Positions 1 to 9,085 of a DNA stretch of 64,000 nucleotides are shown here, in pieces (within the stretch, counting starts at the first letter, position 1; every line of letters starts with the position of its first letter). The translations under genes and the position numbers were made by a program. The notes under the pieces were generated by a model, which was not told the origin of the DNA, did no database searches, and was given only the letters and a program-made list of their open reading frames with translations. The stretch is from Sphingomonas paeninsulae (GTDB lineage: Bacteria; Pseudomonadota; Alphaproteobacteria; Sphingomonadales; Sphingomonadaceae). Location: positions 1,364,001 through 1,428,000 of the forward strand of contig NZ_CP032829.1 of assembly GCF_003660165.1 (NCBI RefSeq), written 5' to 3'.

Positions 1-596
1 TGCGCGACATTGTCGTGTGGGATGCTGTGATCGAAGGCTGATATGATCGCTGTATGATCGTATTTCCATGATGCTGTACGAATGCCAGCGGCAGCGCGTG
101 TCGGTGAATTGCGGCCCTCGGCAGCAATCAGCAAATCGGCATCGATGGTGCTGCCATCATCCAAAACAGCGTGAACGCCGGAGGGGCCGCGCGTGACCGA
201 CGTGGCGCGCGCCGGAGCTTTCAGAGTGACGTGTTCGGCTGCGAGCGCGGCTTCATACAGCGCGCGGCGGACAAGGCGGTTTTCAACCATTATGCCGAGT
301 GCTTCACCATCGGTCGGCGTGAAGTCGAGCGGGTTCTTCGACAGTCCATCGCGGACTTCGATGCGGCGAATTTTGCAACCCTGTGTATCAAGGCGTGATG
401 CCACCCCGATCGCCTCGAGCATCCGCCAGCTTGCCGAGGCAATAGCGCTGGCCCGCCCATCGAAATTCGCTGTCAGCATTTTGGCGGGATCAGCAGGATC
501 AATTACGACCGAGGTCAGCCCATGAGCATCAAGTGCGAGAGCGGTAGTCAGCCCGACAAGGCCACCACCAAGGATGAGAACATCTGCGCGTTGCAT
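1..596 (-). CDS. FAD-dependent monooxygenase, UbiH/COQ6 family (3' part cut by window edge)
   Basis: The minus-strand frame opens with an ATG at 596-594 and runs off the window, giving 198 visible residues. It begins with an FAD-binding Rossmann motif (ILGGGLVG at about residues 8-15) and later shows the LLIAAEGRNSPTR segment that resembles the GD/ADG motif region of flavoprotein aromatic hydroxylases. This fits the UbiH/VisC/COQ6 group, which hydroxylates the ubiquinone ring on the inner face of the membrane. Which ring position it acts on cannot be decided from half a protein. It is divergent from ftsK, with about 110 bp between the two starts. The C-terminal half is outside the window. Confidence 0.85.
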   Translation of the reverse strand, partial: MQRADVLILGGGLVGLTTALALDAHGLTSVVIDPADPAKMLTANFDGRASAIASASWRMLEAIGVASRLDTQGCKIRRIEVRDGLSKNPLDFTPTDGEALGIMVENRLVRRALYEAALAAEHVTLKAPARATSVTRGPSGVHAVLDDGSTIDADLLIAAEGRNSPTRAAAGIRTASWKYDHTAIISAFDHSIPHDNVA

Positions 597-709
597 CGGG
601 CATCTATCGCATTCCGGCAGTCGTCACGCCAGCGGACTCTTGACGGAGACTCGTGCTGAAGCGCATGGTAAATGCGAACGAAACGCGCACAAATTTATCG
701 GGGGTAGTC

Positions 710-3004
710 ATGAGCAGCCGGGCGGTCGCCATTCGTCCCACCCTGCGGGAATCGGTGAAGCGTGGCGCTGTGCGGAGCAGTGCACTGGCCGGCGCGATTG
801 CGTTAATCCTGTTTGCGCTATTGTTGGCGACGGCGCTCATTACCTATCGCCCCAGCGACCCCGCTATGAACACCGCTGCGGCGGGGCCTGCGCGCAATTT
901 GGTGGGCGCACCTGGAGCCTGGACCTCGGACATCATGCTATGGTTGCTTGGTCCCGCCGTGATTCTGCTGCTGCCGGTCATTATTGTAACCGCAATCCGC
1001 CTTTGGCGTGATGTTCCCGTCAGTGGCTGGCGACGGCGTTTCGTCGGGTCGACCCTCGGCATCACCCTTGTCGCAATTGCACTATCGCTGTTCAGAGATG
1101 GGTCGATGACCGGCCTACCCGCTGGGCTCGGTGGTGTGGTCGGGCTTTCAGGCACCAGCGCGGTTCATTGGCTGGCGGCTTTTATTCCGAATGCTGGCAT
1201 CGGCGAAATCGTTTCATGGACGGTCATGGCGATATTGGCCGTTGTTGGGATCGTAGTTTGGGCCAAAAGCCTCGACCTGGACGCAACCGAGCGCGCTTTT
1301 CTGTTTCGACGGCGGGAGCGTACCTTGGCTGAGCCCAAACCAGTCGCTACGCCTCGCATTACCGAATCGACCCCCCGTATCGCAACGCTTGTCGAAGAGC
1401 GTCCGCGCCCAGTGATCGCCGATCGCGCGCCCGCAACATCGAAGGGCAAGGGTGAGAAGGAGCGGCAATCGAGCCTGGCACTGCGCGACAAATACACTTT
1501 GCCGACGCTCGACCTGTTAACCCCGCCACCGCCATCGTCGGGACCAGTCATCGACAAAGCGGGGCTGGAGCGCAACGCACGCCTGCTGGAAAGCGTGCTC
1601 GACGACTTTCATGTAAAGGGTTCGATCGTCGAGGTTCGCCCCGGCCCCGTCGTCACAATGTACGAACTGGAACCCGCCGCCGGCATAAAAGCCAGTCGCG
1701 TTATTCAGTTAGCGGACGACATTGCACGCAACATGTCGGCGCTGTCGGCGCGCGTTGCGACGATTCCCGGACGCAGCGTGATCGGCATCGAATTGCCGAA
1801 TGCACGACGCGAATCAGTGGTACTGCATGAACTGGTCGCGAGTCAGGCGTTCGAGGATCAGTCGGCACAATTGCCGATCATTCTGGGCAAGAATATCGCG
1901 GGTGACCCGGTTATTGCCGACCTTGCGCCGATGCCGCATCTGCTTGTCGCGGGTACGACTGGTTCGGGTAAATCGGTCGGATTGAATGCGATGATCGTAT
2001 CGCTGCTGTATCGCCTGACGCCAGATCAGTGCCGGATGATCATGATCGATCCCAAGATGCTCGAACTGTCGAGTTATGAAGACATCCCGCATCTGTTGTC
2101 GCCGGTCGTTACCGAACCGGCAAAGGCCATCCGCGCGCTGAAATGGGCGGTAGAGCAGATGGAGGAACGCTATCGCATGATGGCGTCAGTCGGTGTTCGT
2201 GGACTTGCCAGCTTCAACGATAAGGTGCGCGCCGCCAAGGCTAAGGGAACACGACTGGGGCGGCGCGTCCAGACAGGTTACGATGCTGAAACCGGTCAGC
2301 CGCTTTACGAAGAAGAGGCGCTCGACTTCGAGGTTCTGCCGCAGATTGTCGTGATCGTCGACGAACTTGCCGATCTGATGATGACGGCGGGCAAGGAAGT
2401 CGAATTTCTGATCCAGCGACTTGCCCAAAAGGCTCGCGCTGCGGGTATCCATCTCATCATGGCAACGCAGCGCCCGTCGGTCGACGTAATTACCGGCGTT
2501 ATCAAGGCCAACCTCCCGACGCGCATCAGCTTTCAGGTCACGTCGAAGATCGATTCGCGGACCATTCTTGGCGAACAGGGTGCCGAACAACTGCTCGGCA
2601 AGGGCGATATGCTCTATATGCCCGGCGGCAAACAGATCGTTCGCGTCCATGGCCCCTTCGTTAGCGACGAAGAAGTGAAGGCGGTTGCCGATCACTGGCG
2701 CGCACAGGGCCGGCCCGATTATATTCAGGCGGTTACAGAGGAGCCCGAAGATGGCGGCTATACCCTCGATGGTGCACCATCGGGCGAGGATAGTCCCGAG
2801 GATCAGGCTTATCGCAAGGCCCGGCAATTGGTCGCCGAATCACAAAAAGCATCGACTAGCTGGCTGCAGCGGCAATTGCGCGTGGGCTATAATAGTGCGG
2901 CGCGTTTGATCGAACGGATGGAAACCGACGGACTGGTCAGCCGTCCCGATCATGTTGGACGTCGTGAGGTATTGATGGATACCGACGGACGACCACTGAA
3001 CTAA
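710..3004 (+). CDS. ftsK: DNA translocase FtsK
   Basis: A 764-residue septal DNA pump that couples chromosome dimer resolution and terminus segregation to division. Four hydrophobic segments lie in the first 190 residues, followed by a short charged and proline-containing linker, then the RecA-like motor with Walker A GTTGSGKS at about 415-422 and Walker B VVIVDELADL. The C-terminal 65 residues are a gamma winged-helix domain (RQLRVGYNSAARLIERME) of the kind that reads KOPS sequences. The linker is short compared with E. coli FtsK, as is usual in alphaproteobacteria. I chose ATG 710 over in-frame starts at 653 and 665 because a GGGGG run sits just upstream and the protein then begins with the usual MSSRAV-type N terminus. 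Confidence 0.96.
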   Translation: MSSRAVAIRPTLRESVKRGAVRSSALAGAIALILFALLLATALITYRPSDPAMNTAAAGPARNLVGAPGAWTSDIMLWLLGPAVILLLPVIIVTAIRLWRDVPVSGWRRRFVGSTLGITLVAIALSLFRDGSMTGLPAGLGGVVGLSGTSAVHWLAAFIPNAGIGEIVSWTVMAILAVVGIVVWAKSLDLDATERAFLFRRRERTLAEPKPVATPRITESTPRIATLVEERPRPVIADRAPATSKGKGEKERQSSLALRDKYTLPTLDLLTPPPPSSGPVIDKAGLERNARLLESVLDDFHVKGSIVEVRPGPVVTMYELEPAAGIKASRVIQLADDIARNMSALSARVATIPGRSVIGIELPNARRESVVLHELVASQAFEDQSAQLPIILGKNIAGDPVIADLAPMPHLLVAGTTGSGKSVGLNAMIVSLLYRLTPDQCRMIMIDPKMLELSSYEDIPHLLSPVVTEPAKAIRALKWAVEQMEERYRMMASVGVRGLASFNDKVRAAKAKGTRLGRRVQTGYDAETGQPLYEEEALDFEVLPQIVVIVDELADLMMTAGKEVEFLIQRLAQKARAAGIHLIMATQRPSVDVITGVIKANLPTRISFQVTSKIDSRTILGEQGAEQLLGKGDMLYMPGGKQIVRVHGPFVSDEEVKAVADHWRAQGRPDYIQAVTEEPEDGGYTLDGAPSGEDSPEDQAYRKARQLVAESQKASTSWLQRQLRVGYNSAARLIERMETDGLVSRPDHVGRREVLMDTDGRPLN

Positions 3005-3073
3005 TTAACGGTTCAGAGCGGGTTAAAGCGGCCACAGCCACAGGCCACCGGAAAGTTAAATGGAGAAGATCGC

Positions 3074-3691
3074 GTGACCTATCGCCTGTTTGCGCCATTC
3101 GCGCTGATCGCCACCGTTGCAGGTGCGCAAGTCGTTCCTGCTCCCAATCCCGATCTGCTCGCGGTTTCGGCACACCTTAAAGCCGTTCACACGATGACCG
3201 CGGATTTCGTGCAAACTGACCGGTCGGGGAAAACGCTGACCGGGAAGTTGACGCTCAAACGACCCGGCAAGATTCGATTCCAGTATCAGGACGGCGTACC
3301 CATACTGATTGTGGGCGATGGCAAGGCGCTGACTTTTATTGATTATTCGGTGAAACAGGTTTCGCGCTGGCCGATCGGAAATTCGCCGCTGGGTGTGTTG
3401 CTGGACCCATCGAAAGATCTGACGCGATTCGCGCGCATTGTCGATACCAGTGATCCCCGTATCGTCATGGCTGAGGCACGCGACCCGCGCCATCCCGAAT
3501 ATGGTGCAATCACACTGGCATTCGCGCGCGAGCCGGGCGCGCCCGCCGGCTTGCGATTGCAGGGGTGGGTTGCGCTGGACGCGCAGAACAACCGCACGTC
3601 AGTTCGCCTGAGCAATCAGCGATTTAACGTGCCTGTTAGCGACGGAGCGTTTGCATGGCGCGACCCGCGCCCAATGGGGCCCCGCCATTAA
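3074..3691 (+). CDS. lolA: outer-membrane lipoprotein carrier protein LolA family
   Basis: A 205-residue secreted protein that starts at a GTG with GGAGAA about 7 bp upstream. It has a short signal peptide (about residues 1-18). The rest fits the LolA fold: an amphipathic helix with HTMTADFVQTD, the GKLTLKRPGKIRFQY strand pair, then VDTSDPRIVMAEARDP. LolA shuttles lipoproteins across the periplasm from LolCDE to the outer membrane. It lies 69 bp after ftsK, the ftsK-lolA order that is common in Proteobacteria. In alphaproteobacteria no LolB usually exists, so this protein may deliver its cargo alone; that last point is inference from family knowledge. Confidence 0.9.
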   Translation: MTYRLFAPFALIATVAGAQVVPAPNPDLLAVSAHLKAVHTMTADFVQTDRSGKTLTGKLTLKRPGKIRFQYQDGVPILIVGDGKALTFIDYSVKQVSRWPIGNSPLGVLLDPSKDLTRFARIVDTSDPRIVMAEARDPRHPEYGAITLAFAREPGAPAGLRLQGWVALDAQNNRTSVRLSNQRFNVPVSDGAFAWRDPRPMGPRH

Positions 3692-3825
3692 GAGTCACGT
3701 TCATATTCGCGACAGGTAAGTACGGGTAAAACGGTCAGGCAGTCACAGAGAGACGAACCGCCGGGATTTCCCCCTGTTGACCGTCCTTTCGCCTTTGTGG
3801 CTCGCCTGCGTGACGAACGCCGGTC

Positions 3826-3866
3826 GACCCCCGCTCCATGCCCCCGGAGCGGGGGTCTTTCTGTTT
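3826..3866 (+). terminator. Rho-independent terminator after lolA
   Basis: A perfect 12-bp inverted repeat (arms 3826-3837 and 3846-3857, GACCCCCGCTCC and its complement) encloses an 8-nt loop and is followed by TTTCTGTTT. It lies about 135 bp after the lolA stop and 120 bp before xth. The remaining non-coding sequence between lolA and xth (3692-3986) shows no other gene I can support. Confidence 0.85.
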
Positions 3867-3986
3867 GCGGTTGCCGCTGGTGCGAGGCTTTTCCTCGCAT
3901 ATGCTCGGACGGTCGTTCGACCTTACGCGCCCATAGGCGTATCGGAACGCTGGAATATTGAGCTTGGCGTCGCTACATCGCCCGTC

Positions 3987-4781
3987 ATGAACGACACGCT
4001 GAAGATCGCTTCCTGGAACATCAACTCAGTCCGGTTCCGAATCGGAATCGTCGAACAGTTTCTTCGGCAGGAATCGCCCGACATTCTGTGCCTTCAGGAA
4101 ACGAAGGTGATGGACAATGTGTTTCCCACGCAGGCGTTTCACGATCTTGGTTATGTCCATCAAATGCTCAACGGTCAGCAGATGCACCATGGCGTCGCCA
4201 TCCTCTCGCGCATTCCGCTAATCGAGGACGACCGACTCGACTGGCAGGCAAATGGCGAGGCACGTCATATCGGCGCACGCTTGCCGAACGGAATGCGACT
4301 GGAGAATGTTTATATTCCGGCGGGCGGCGACGTTCCTGACCGGGAACTCAATCACAAATTTGCTCAGAAGCTCGACTTTTTCGAACGTATGACACGCTGG
4401 TCGGAAACGCTGGCTGGCCCGACTCTGCTCGTGGGCGATTTCAACGTCGCGCCACTGGAAAGCGACGTGTGGGGGCACAAACAACTGCTCGGGACTGTCA
4501 GTCATACGCCGATCGAGGTGGAAACGCTGGGACGGATGCAGGCGGCGGCTGACTGGGTTGATCTTGGTCGAAAGTTTGTGCCGGCTCCGGCCAGGCTTCA
4601 CACTTGGTGGAGCTATCGGGCAAAAGACTGGGCTTCGTCAGATCGTGGGCGGCGGCTCGATCACATGTGGGCGACGCCCGATGTCGCGGCACAAGCGGTA
4701 GCACATGCCGTTCATGAACCCGTTCGAAGCTGGGAAAAGCCGTCCGACCATGTTCCATTGGTCACCGAGTTCGTATTCTGA
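3987..4781 (+). CDS. xth: exodeoxyribonuclease III
   Basis: A 264-residue AP endonuclease and 3'-5' exonuclease of the EEP (exonuclease-endonuclease-phosphatase) superfamily, acting in base-excision repair. Motifs in order: ASWNINSVRFR at the N terminus (metal-binding Asn), LCLQETKV with the catalytic Glu, VGDFNVAP with the Asp/Asn pair, DRGRRLDHMW, and the C-terminal SDHVP with the catalytic Asp-His. The length is normal for the family. Longer in-frame starts exist upstream but run through the terminator and add non-homologous residues, so ATG 3987 is preferred. The next gene, ribA, begins at or just after its stop. Confidence 0.95.
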   Translation: MNDTLKIASWNINSVRFRIGIVEQFLRQESPDILCLQETKVMDNVFPTQAFHDLGYVHQMLNGQQMHHGVAILSRIPLIEDDRLDWQANGEARHIGARLPNGMRLENVYIPAGGDVPDRELNHKFAQKLDFFERMTRWSETLAGPTLLVGDFNVAPLESDVWGHKQLLGTVSHTPIEVETLGRMQAAADWVDLGRKFVPAPARLHTWWSYRAKDWASSDRGRRLDHMWATPDVAAQAVAHAVHEPVRSWEKPSDHVPLVTEFVF

Positions 4782-4846
4782 GCAATGTTTCACCCGATCC
4801 GCGTGCAGCGGCGCGCGCTATCGATGCACTCCGACGCGGGTGGGTT

Positions 4847-5839
4847 GTGGCGGTCGGCGGACTGCGTGTGCTCGCGATCGAAACGGCGGACGAGTTGAGG
4901 CTCGCGAAATTCGATCCCCAGGGCAGCGCCGATATCCTTCTGGCGGGGTCACGCGCCGCAACACTGAAACTCACGAATCAGGTTGAGGCAGCGGATTCAG
5001 CACGCCCCGTTACGGTGGCGCGGACGCCATGGCTTGATTTCACAGCCGCGCTTGCTCTGGCCGATCCCGCGACCGACCTTGCAAATCCGTTACAGGGACC
5101 ATTTCGCGCGATCCCAACGTGCAATGCAGATGATGCAGTGGCGGCGCTGGAACTGGCGCGACTGACAGGAATACTTCCCGCATTTTTCGTGTTGAGCGCG
5201 GGAGAGGCAGAAGTTTCGGTCCTGCCTGCTGATGTCACTGCCTATGATTCTCCAGATCGGTTGGCGATTGTGGCTCGGGCACGGTTACCGGTCCAGTCAT
5301 GTGAATCCGCTGAGATCGTTGCCTTCCGAAGCCCAGAGACGACATCGGAACATGTGGCGCTCATTTTGGGCAAACCCGACGGCCAACCACCGCTCGTCAG
5401 ATTGCATAGCGAGTGCTTGACCGGTGACGTCCTCGGATCACTGAAATGCGATTGTGGTCCACAACTTCACGCTGCGCTCCACGAGATTACGGAGAGCGGC
5501 TGGGGGATATTGCTTTATCTGCGGCAAGAAGGTCGCGGTATCGGATTGATCAACAAACTGCGCGCTTACGAGTTGCAGGATCAGGGGTTCGACACCGTGG
5601 ATGCCAATCTGCGGCTCGGTTTTGCAATCGACTCACGCGATTTCGGGGTGGCAGGTCGAATGCTCGAGTTATTGGGCCAATTGCAGGTGCGCTTGCTGAC
5701 CAACAATCCTGCCAAGGTAGCGGGGCTTCATGCTTCAGGCATCACGGTTATCGAACGCGTGGTGCATAGCCTTCCGTCGAACCCGCATAACGAGAAGTAT
5801 CTGGCGACAAAGCGCGACCGGACCGGACACCAGCTTTAG
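4847..5839 (+). CDS. ribA: GTP cyclohydrolase II (start uncertain)
   Basis: Catalyses the first step of riboflavin synthesis, GTP to 2,5-diamino-6-ribosylamino-4-pyrimidinone phosphate. The C-terminal half has the zinc site C-x10-C-x-C (HSECLTGDVLGSLKCDC) and the RQEGRGIGL loop. The N-terminal half is the degenerate extra domain seen in many alphaproteobacterial RibA proteins. GTG 4847 is the first conventional start in frame, but the frame reads on upstream as plausible protein (PDPRAAARAIDALRRGW) back to the xth stop. The true start is therefore probably upstream: a CTG at 4778, or an ATG at 4785 that is out of frame by one base next to a CCC run at 4793-4795. Confidence 0.93.
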   Translation: MAVGGLRVLAIETADELRLAKFDPQGSADILLAGSRAATLKLTNQVEAADSARPVTVARTPWLDFTAALALADPATDLANPLQGPFRAIPTCNADDAVAALELARLTGILPAFFVLSAGEAEVSVLPADVTAYDSPDRLAIVARARLPVQSCESAEIVAFRSPETTSEHVALILGKPDGQPPLVRLHSECLTGDVLGSLKCDCGPQLHAALHEITESGWGILLYLRQEGRGIGLINKLRAYELQDQGFDTVDANLRLGFAIDSRDFGVAGRMLELLGQLQVRLLTNNPAKVAGLHASGITVIERVVHSLPSNPHNEKYLATKRDRTGHQL

Positions 5840-6498
5840 AATATAAGTCGGGAAACTTCGCCAAAGTCCGCCGCGATGTTATGGACACCGATGGCCCGAA
5901 GTCGATCCGCATGATCGACCGCGCAGTGTGTCCCCCCACAAAATCCAATGACGTAAGCACCGGAGGCCACTGCTGCAGTCGCGCCGACGGGTGAATCTTC
6001 CAGAATGACGGCGCGACCTATGTCGATGCCCAGCGCGGTTGCCGCATGGAAATAGATATCAGGTGCGGGTTTGCCGTTTTCGACGTGTTCGCGACCGGAA
6101 AAGATCATGTCGCCGAATGCATCCCTGATGCCAAGATGTTCCAAGTGGCTAACAATCCATGCGCTGGAACTGGACGATGCGATTGCGCGTGGGAGTTCGG
6201 CAGGCAAGCTGCGCACAAACGCAACGGCACCCGCCACCGGGTCAATCCCTTCTTGCATTACGCGCGCATCCTCGGCGGCCCGGACATCATGAAAATCGCT
6301 CGAAATCGCTCGACCGGTCCAACGCTCAATCGCCGCGATAAAGTCTTTTCCCGCCAGCCCCATGAAATTCGCCATCGATTCTAGGGGCGTCGTTGGATGG
6401 CCTATGCTGGTAAGATATTCGGCGATCTGTTTGTTGCCAGCGTATTCACTTTCGAGAAGGACGCCATCGAAGTCGAAGATAATCGCGTCAAATTTCAT
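5836..6498 (-). CDS. HAD-superfamily phosphatase, beta-phosphoglucomutase-like
   Basis: A 220-residue soluble hydrolase of the HAD superfamily, subfamily IA. Motif I is DFDGVLLES with the nucleophile and acid Asp residues near position 9-11. Motif II is the SSSSS region, motif III is the Lys in NGKPAPD, and motif IV is LEDSPVG. The cap domain lies between motifs I and II. The natural substrate cannot be told from sequence; sugar phosphates or related phosphoesters are typical. Its ATG overlaps the stop of yggS (ATGA), so the two are co-translated, and its stop overlaps the convergent ribA stop. Confidence 0.88.
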   Translation of the reverse strand: MKFDAIIFDFDGVLLESEYAGNKQIAEYLTSIGHPTTPLESMANFMGLAGKDFIAAIERWTGRAISSDFHDVRAAEDARVMQEGIDPVAGAVAFVRSLPAELPRAIASSSSSAWIVSHLEHLGIRDAFGDMIFSGREHVENGKPAPDIYFHAATALGIDIGRAVILEDSPVGATAAVASGAYVIGFCGGTHCAVDHADRLRAIGVHNIAADFGEVSRLIF

Positions 6499-7160
6499 AC
6501 GCGCTCACCGAACAACGCAGTGCCGACGCGAATGTGAGTGGCTCCTATTTTTATTGCAGTTTCAAAGTCGCCCGACATTCCCATGCTCAAGCCCGGAAGG
6601 CCGTGATCGCGTGCCAGTTTGGCGAGCAAAGCAAACCAGGGTGCGGGTTCGAGATCAACCGGAGGAACACACATCAGACCCGCAACCGGTAGGTTCGCAG
6701 CCATCGCTTCACCAAGCAAAGCGCGTAGGTCCGCCACGGCACAGCCGCCCTTTTGCGGCTCGTCGGCAAGATTGACCTGAATGAAGCAATCTGGACGTTT
6801 ACCCAATCTGTCCATAGCTCTGGCAAGAGCTGTAACGAGCGACAGCCGATCGACGGCATGGATTGCATGCGCTATCGCAACGGCGTCATCGGCCTTGTTC
6901 GACTGGAGTTGCCCCACGAGGTGCAGGCGGATGTCGGGATTGGCTTCCATCAGCGCAGGCCATTTATCCTGCGCTTCCTGAACACGGTTTTCACCAAAAA
7001 TACGCTGGCCCGCAGCAATCAGAGGCGCAATTTCTGTGGCGGTGCAGGTTTTCGATATGGCGATCAGCGTTACCTCATCCGATTCGCGTCCAGTAATTTT
7101 GGCAGCGCGCGCGATACGTTGCGTGATTTCAAACAATTTTTGGGTGGCTTCTTCGGTCAT
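6495..7160 (-). CDS. yggS: YggS family pyridoxal phosphate homeostasis protein
   Basis: A 221-residue single-domain PLP-binding TIM-barrel protein (PLPBP family), involved in PLP balance and without known enzyme activity. The PLP lysine is in LIAISKT near the N terminus. Other family signatures are GENRVQEAQDKW, LHLVGQLQSNK, the phosphate-binding LSMGMSGDFETAI, and RVGTALFGER at the C terminus. It is the first gene of a two-gene minus-strand unit with the HAD phosphatase. No proC is next to it, unlike in many bacteria. Confidence 0.95.
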   Translation of the reverse strand: MTEEATQKLFEITQRIARAAKITGRESDEVTLIAISKTCTATEIAPLIAAGQRIFGENRVQEAQDKWPALMEANPDIRLHLVGQLQSNKADDAVAIAHAIHAVDRLSLVTALARAMDRLGKRPDCFIQVNLADEPQKGGCAVADLRALLGEAMAANLPVAGLMCVPPVDLEPAPWFALLAKLARDHGLPGLSMGMSGDFETAIKIGATHIRVGTALFGERV

Positions 7161-7183
7161 GGTGTTGCCCTATAGAGGGGGCT

Positions 7184-7720
7184 ATGCGCCGCCGCCACCC
7201 GCTCCCCCGTATATGGTTGATGACCGACGAACGGATTGCCGATCTGGACGGCGCGATAATGCGCCTGCCGAGGGGATCGGGAATCGTGTTTCGGCATTAC
7301 AGTCTGGAATCAGGAGCAAGACGCACGCTGTTCAATCGCGTTCGAGCACTGGCGCGCCGTTATCGCCATGTCCTGTTGCTGGCTGATACACCGTTGCGTG
7401 CCCGTGCGTGGGGCGCAGATGGATCGCATAACCGCTCTACGTTGCAGTCGCAGGGGTTGAGGAGTGCAGCGGTTCACGACGTCCACGAACATATCGTCGC
7501 TATCCGTGCGCGGGCCGATTTGATTTTCGTATCACCCGTGTTCCAGACCCAATCACATCCTGGGAGTCGTTCATTAGGACGGATTGGGCTGGCGTTAGTT
7601 GCGGGCAAACACCGATCGCGGACAATAGCGCTGGGCGGCATGAATACCATTAGGGCAAGAAGTCTGTCTTCGCTGAAAATTCACGGATGGGCAGCGATCG
7701 ATGCCCTCAGCCAGCCTTAG
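7184..7720 (+). CDS. thiamine-phosphate synthase family (ThiE/TenI-like) protein
   Basis: A 178-residue TIM-barrel protein related to ThiE and TenI. Recognisable family pieces are WLMTDER at the N terminus, GSGIVFRHY, VHDVHE, the SPVFQTQSHPGS loop and the ALGGMN phosphate-binding turn. It is shorter than typical ThiE (about 210 residues), and no other thiamine gene is near, so true thiamine-phosphate synthase activity is uncertain. It is divergent from yggS with a gap of only 23 bp, and its stop overlaps the stop of the convergent barrel protein. Confidence 0.75.
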   Translation: MRRRHPLPRIWLMTDERIADLDGAIMRLPRGSGIVFRHYSLESGARRTLFNRVRALARRYRHVLLLADTPLRARAWGADGSHNRSTLQSQGLRSAAVHDVHEHIVAIRARADLIFVSPVFQTQSHPGSRSLGRIGLALVAGKHRSRTIALGGMNTIRARSLSSLKIHGWAAIDALSQP

Positions 7721-8451
7721 AATTTGAAGGCGGTGCCGATATAGACAGCCTGACTGTCACGCCGATCATCGGTGATCTCAAGACGGTCACGTTCAGGTGC
7801 GCGATAACGAACACCAGCAGTCAGATCAAAATTCCGGCTGAGTTTGTACGATCCGCCAAGGTCGAGTGAATAGGCAGCCGTACCGGCACTGAGGGCGCGC
7901 GGCGTGCCAACAAGCGGATGTTCGTTTCCGACAGCAAGACGAGTCGTCCAGTTGCGAGTGTTATAGCTCACACCAATGTCGGTAGTTTCGCGACCGCCCA
8001 TGAGGCCGAGATCAACTCTCGCAACGTCGCTCGATAAAGCAAAGTGCTTCCAGCCCACCGCTACGCCGAGGTTATAGGCGATTGGAGCAATGTTCGAAGT
8101 CGGGGCGCTGACAAGTGCAGTCCGTTCGCCGCCAATAACGCCGAGGTTGGTGCCAGCCCGGACTGCAACAGTAACCGAACGATTGAGACGAATGCTGGCG
8201 CTCGTACTTGCCGGGGTAAACCGAAACCCGCTGGTTGCAAGGCCACCGCGCGCTAGCACCGCTGCCAGTCGTGCATCACTGCTGGCAGGTGTAAAGGAAC
8301 CCAACGCGCTGCGGTTATTCAGTTGCACGCGAGGCTTAACGAGGCGGACTTCGTTCGACGCGCCAAATGCAGGCGACAAGGCAAAGGCAAGCGCGAGAAT
8401 CGCACTTCCCGACAGCCCAATTGTCAAACCCCTTCTGCGCACGACTCGCAA
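7717..8451 (-). CDS. predicted outer-membrane beta-barrel protein of unknown function
   Basis: A 244-residue protein with an N-terminal signal peptide (basic RRRG stretch, hydrophobic core, likely cleavage after SPAFGA). The rest alternates polar and hydrophobic residues in short strands with glycine turns (for example VGWKHFALSSDVARVDL, TTRLAVGNEH, LTAGVRYRAPERD). It ends in Phe (IGTAFKF), as Bam-inserted outer-membrane proteins do. I do not recognise a specific family; it could be a small porin-like or structural barrel. The 192 bp upstream hold its promoter and that of the divergent lipoprotein gene. Confidence 0.7.
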   Translation of the reverse strand: MRVVRRRGLTIGLSGSAILALAFALSPAFGASNEVRLVKPRVQLNNRSALGSFTPASSDARLAAVLARGGLATSGFRFTPASTSASIRLNRSVTVAVRAGTNLGVIGGERTALVSAPTSNIAPIAYNLGVAVGWKHFALSSDVARVDLGLMGGRETTDIGVSYNTRNWTTRLAVGNEHPLVGTPRALSAGTAAYSLDLGGSYKLSRNFDLTAGVRYRAPERDRLEITDDRRDSQAVYIGTAFKF

Positions 8452-8643
8452 TTCCCCAATAGTCTTTTCGATACATAGGGAGAATGACGCGCACTACCAA
8501 CGGCCAAGCCATTTTTAGCCGCACTGTGTCTTTTCGCCCACAGATTCCGATTATAGAGCATATCCCGTTCAGCTTGCGGGCAGCGTGAAGCCGGTATAAC
8601 GCGTGACTATTCCGTCTGCATGACTTTATTCTCAAGGATTTTC

Positions 8644-9078
8644 ATGGCCCGCCGCTTGTCTATTGCGTTCGCCATTGCGATCGTTTCGCTGACTGCCGCA
8701 TGTAGTCGCCATAAGTCGCGGCCGAAAGCCGACCTGGCTCCGTCGCAAGTTACGACGATCGGTATCAATTCCTATCTGTGGCGCGCGGCACTCGACACCG
8801 TATCGTTCATGCCGTTGTTGCAGACAGATTCGAACGGCGGAGTCATCGTGACCGACTGGTACGTGAACCCCAATGCTGCGGGTGATCGCATGAAACTGAC
8901 CGTAACGATTCTTGATCGCGACCTGCGTGCAGACGCCGTTCGTGTCGCCGCGTCGCGTCAGGTTTTAACTGCAGGCCAGTGGCTCGATGCTCCGGTTCAG
9001 GCCGCGACAGTGCAAAAACTTGAAGACATTATTCTCACCAAGGCGCGCGATCTGAGACGCAACGCCGTTTCTGACTGA
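8644..9078 (+). CDS. DUF3576 family lipoprotein
   Basis: A 144-residue lipoprotein. The signal peptide ends in a lipobox LTAAC with the lipidated Cys at residue 20. The body ([27 protein letters not shown], then TDWYVNP) matches the DUF3576 family, found mainly in alphaproteobacteria and upstream of leuS. Its role is unknown. ATG 8644 is preferred over 8620 because AAGGA lies at 8634-8638 and the lipoprotein signal then starts MARR. It is the first gene of the leuS-lptE-holA unit, with 7 bp to leuS, which suggests an envelope link with LptE. Confidence 0.85.
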   Translation: MARRLSIAFAIAIVSLTAACSRHKSRPKADLAPSQVTTIGINSYLWRAALDTVSFMPLLQTDSNGGVIVTDWYVNPNAAGDRMKLTVTILDRDLRADAVRVAASRQVLTAGQWLDAPVQAATVQKLEDIILTKARDLRRNAVSD

Positions 9079-9085
9079 TCCAACC

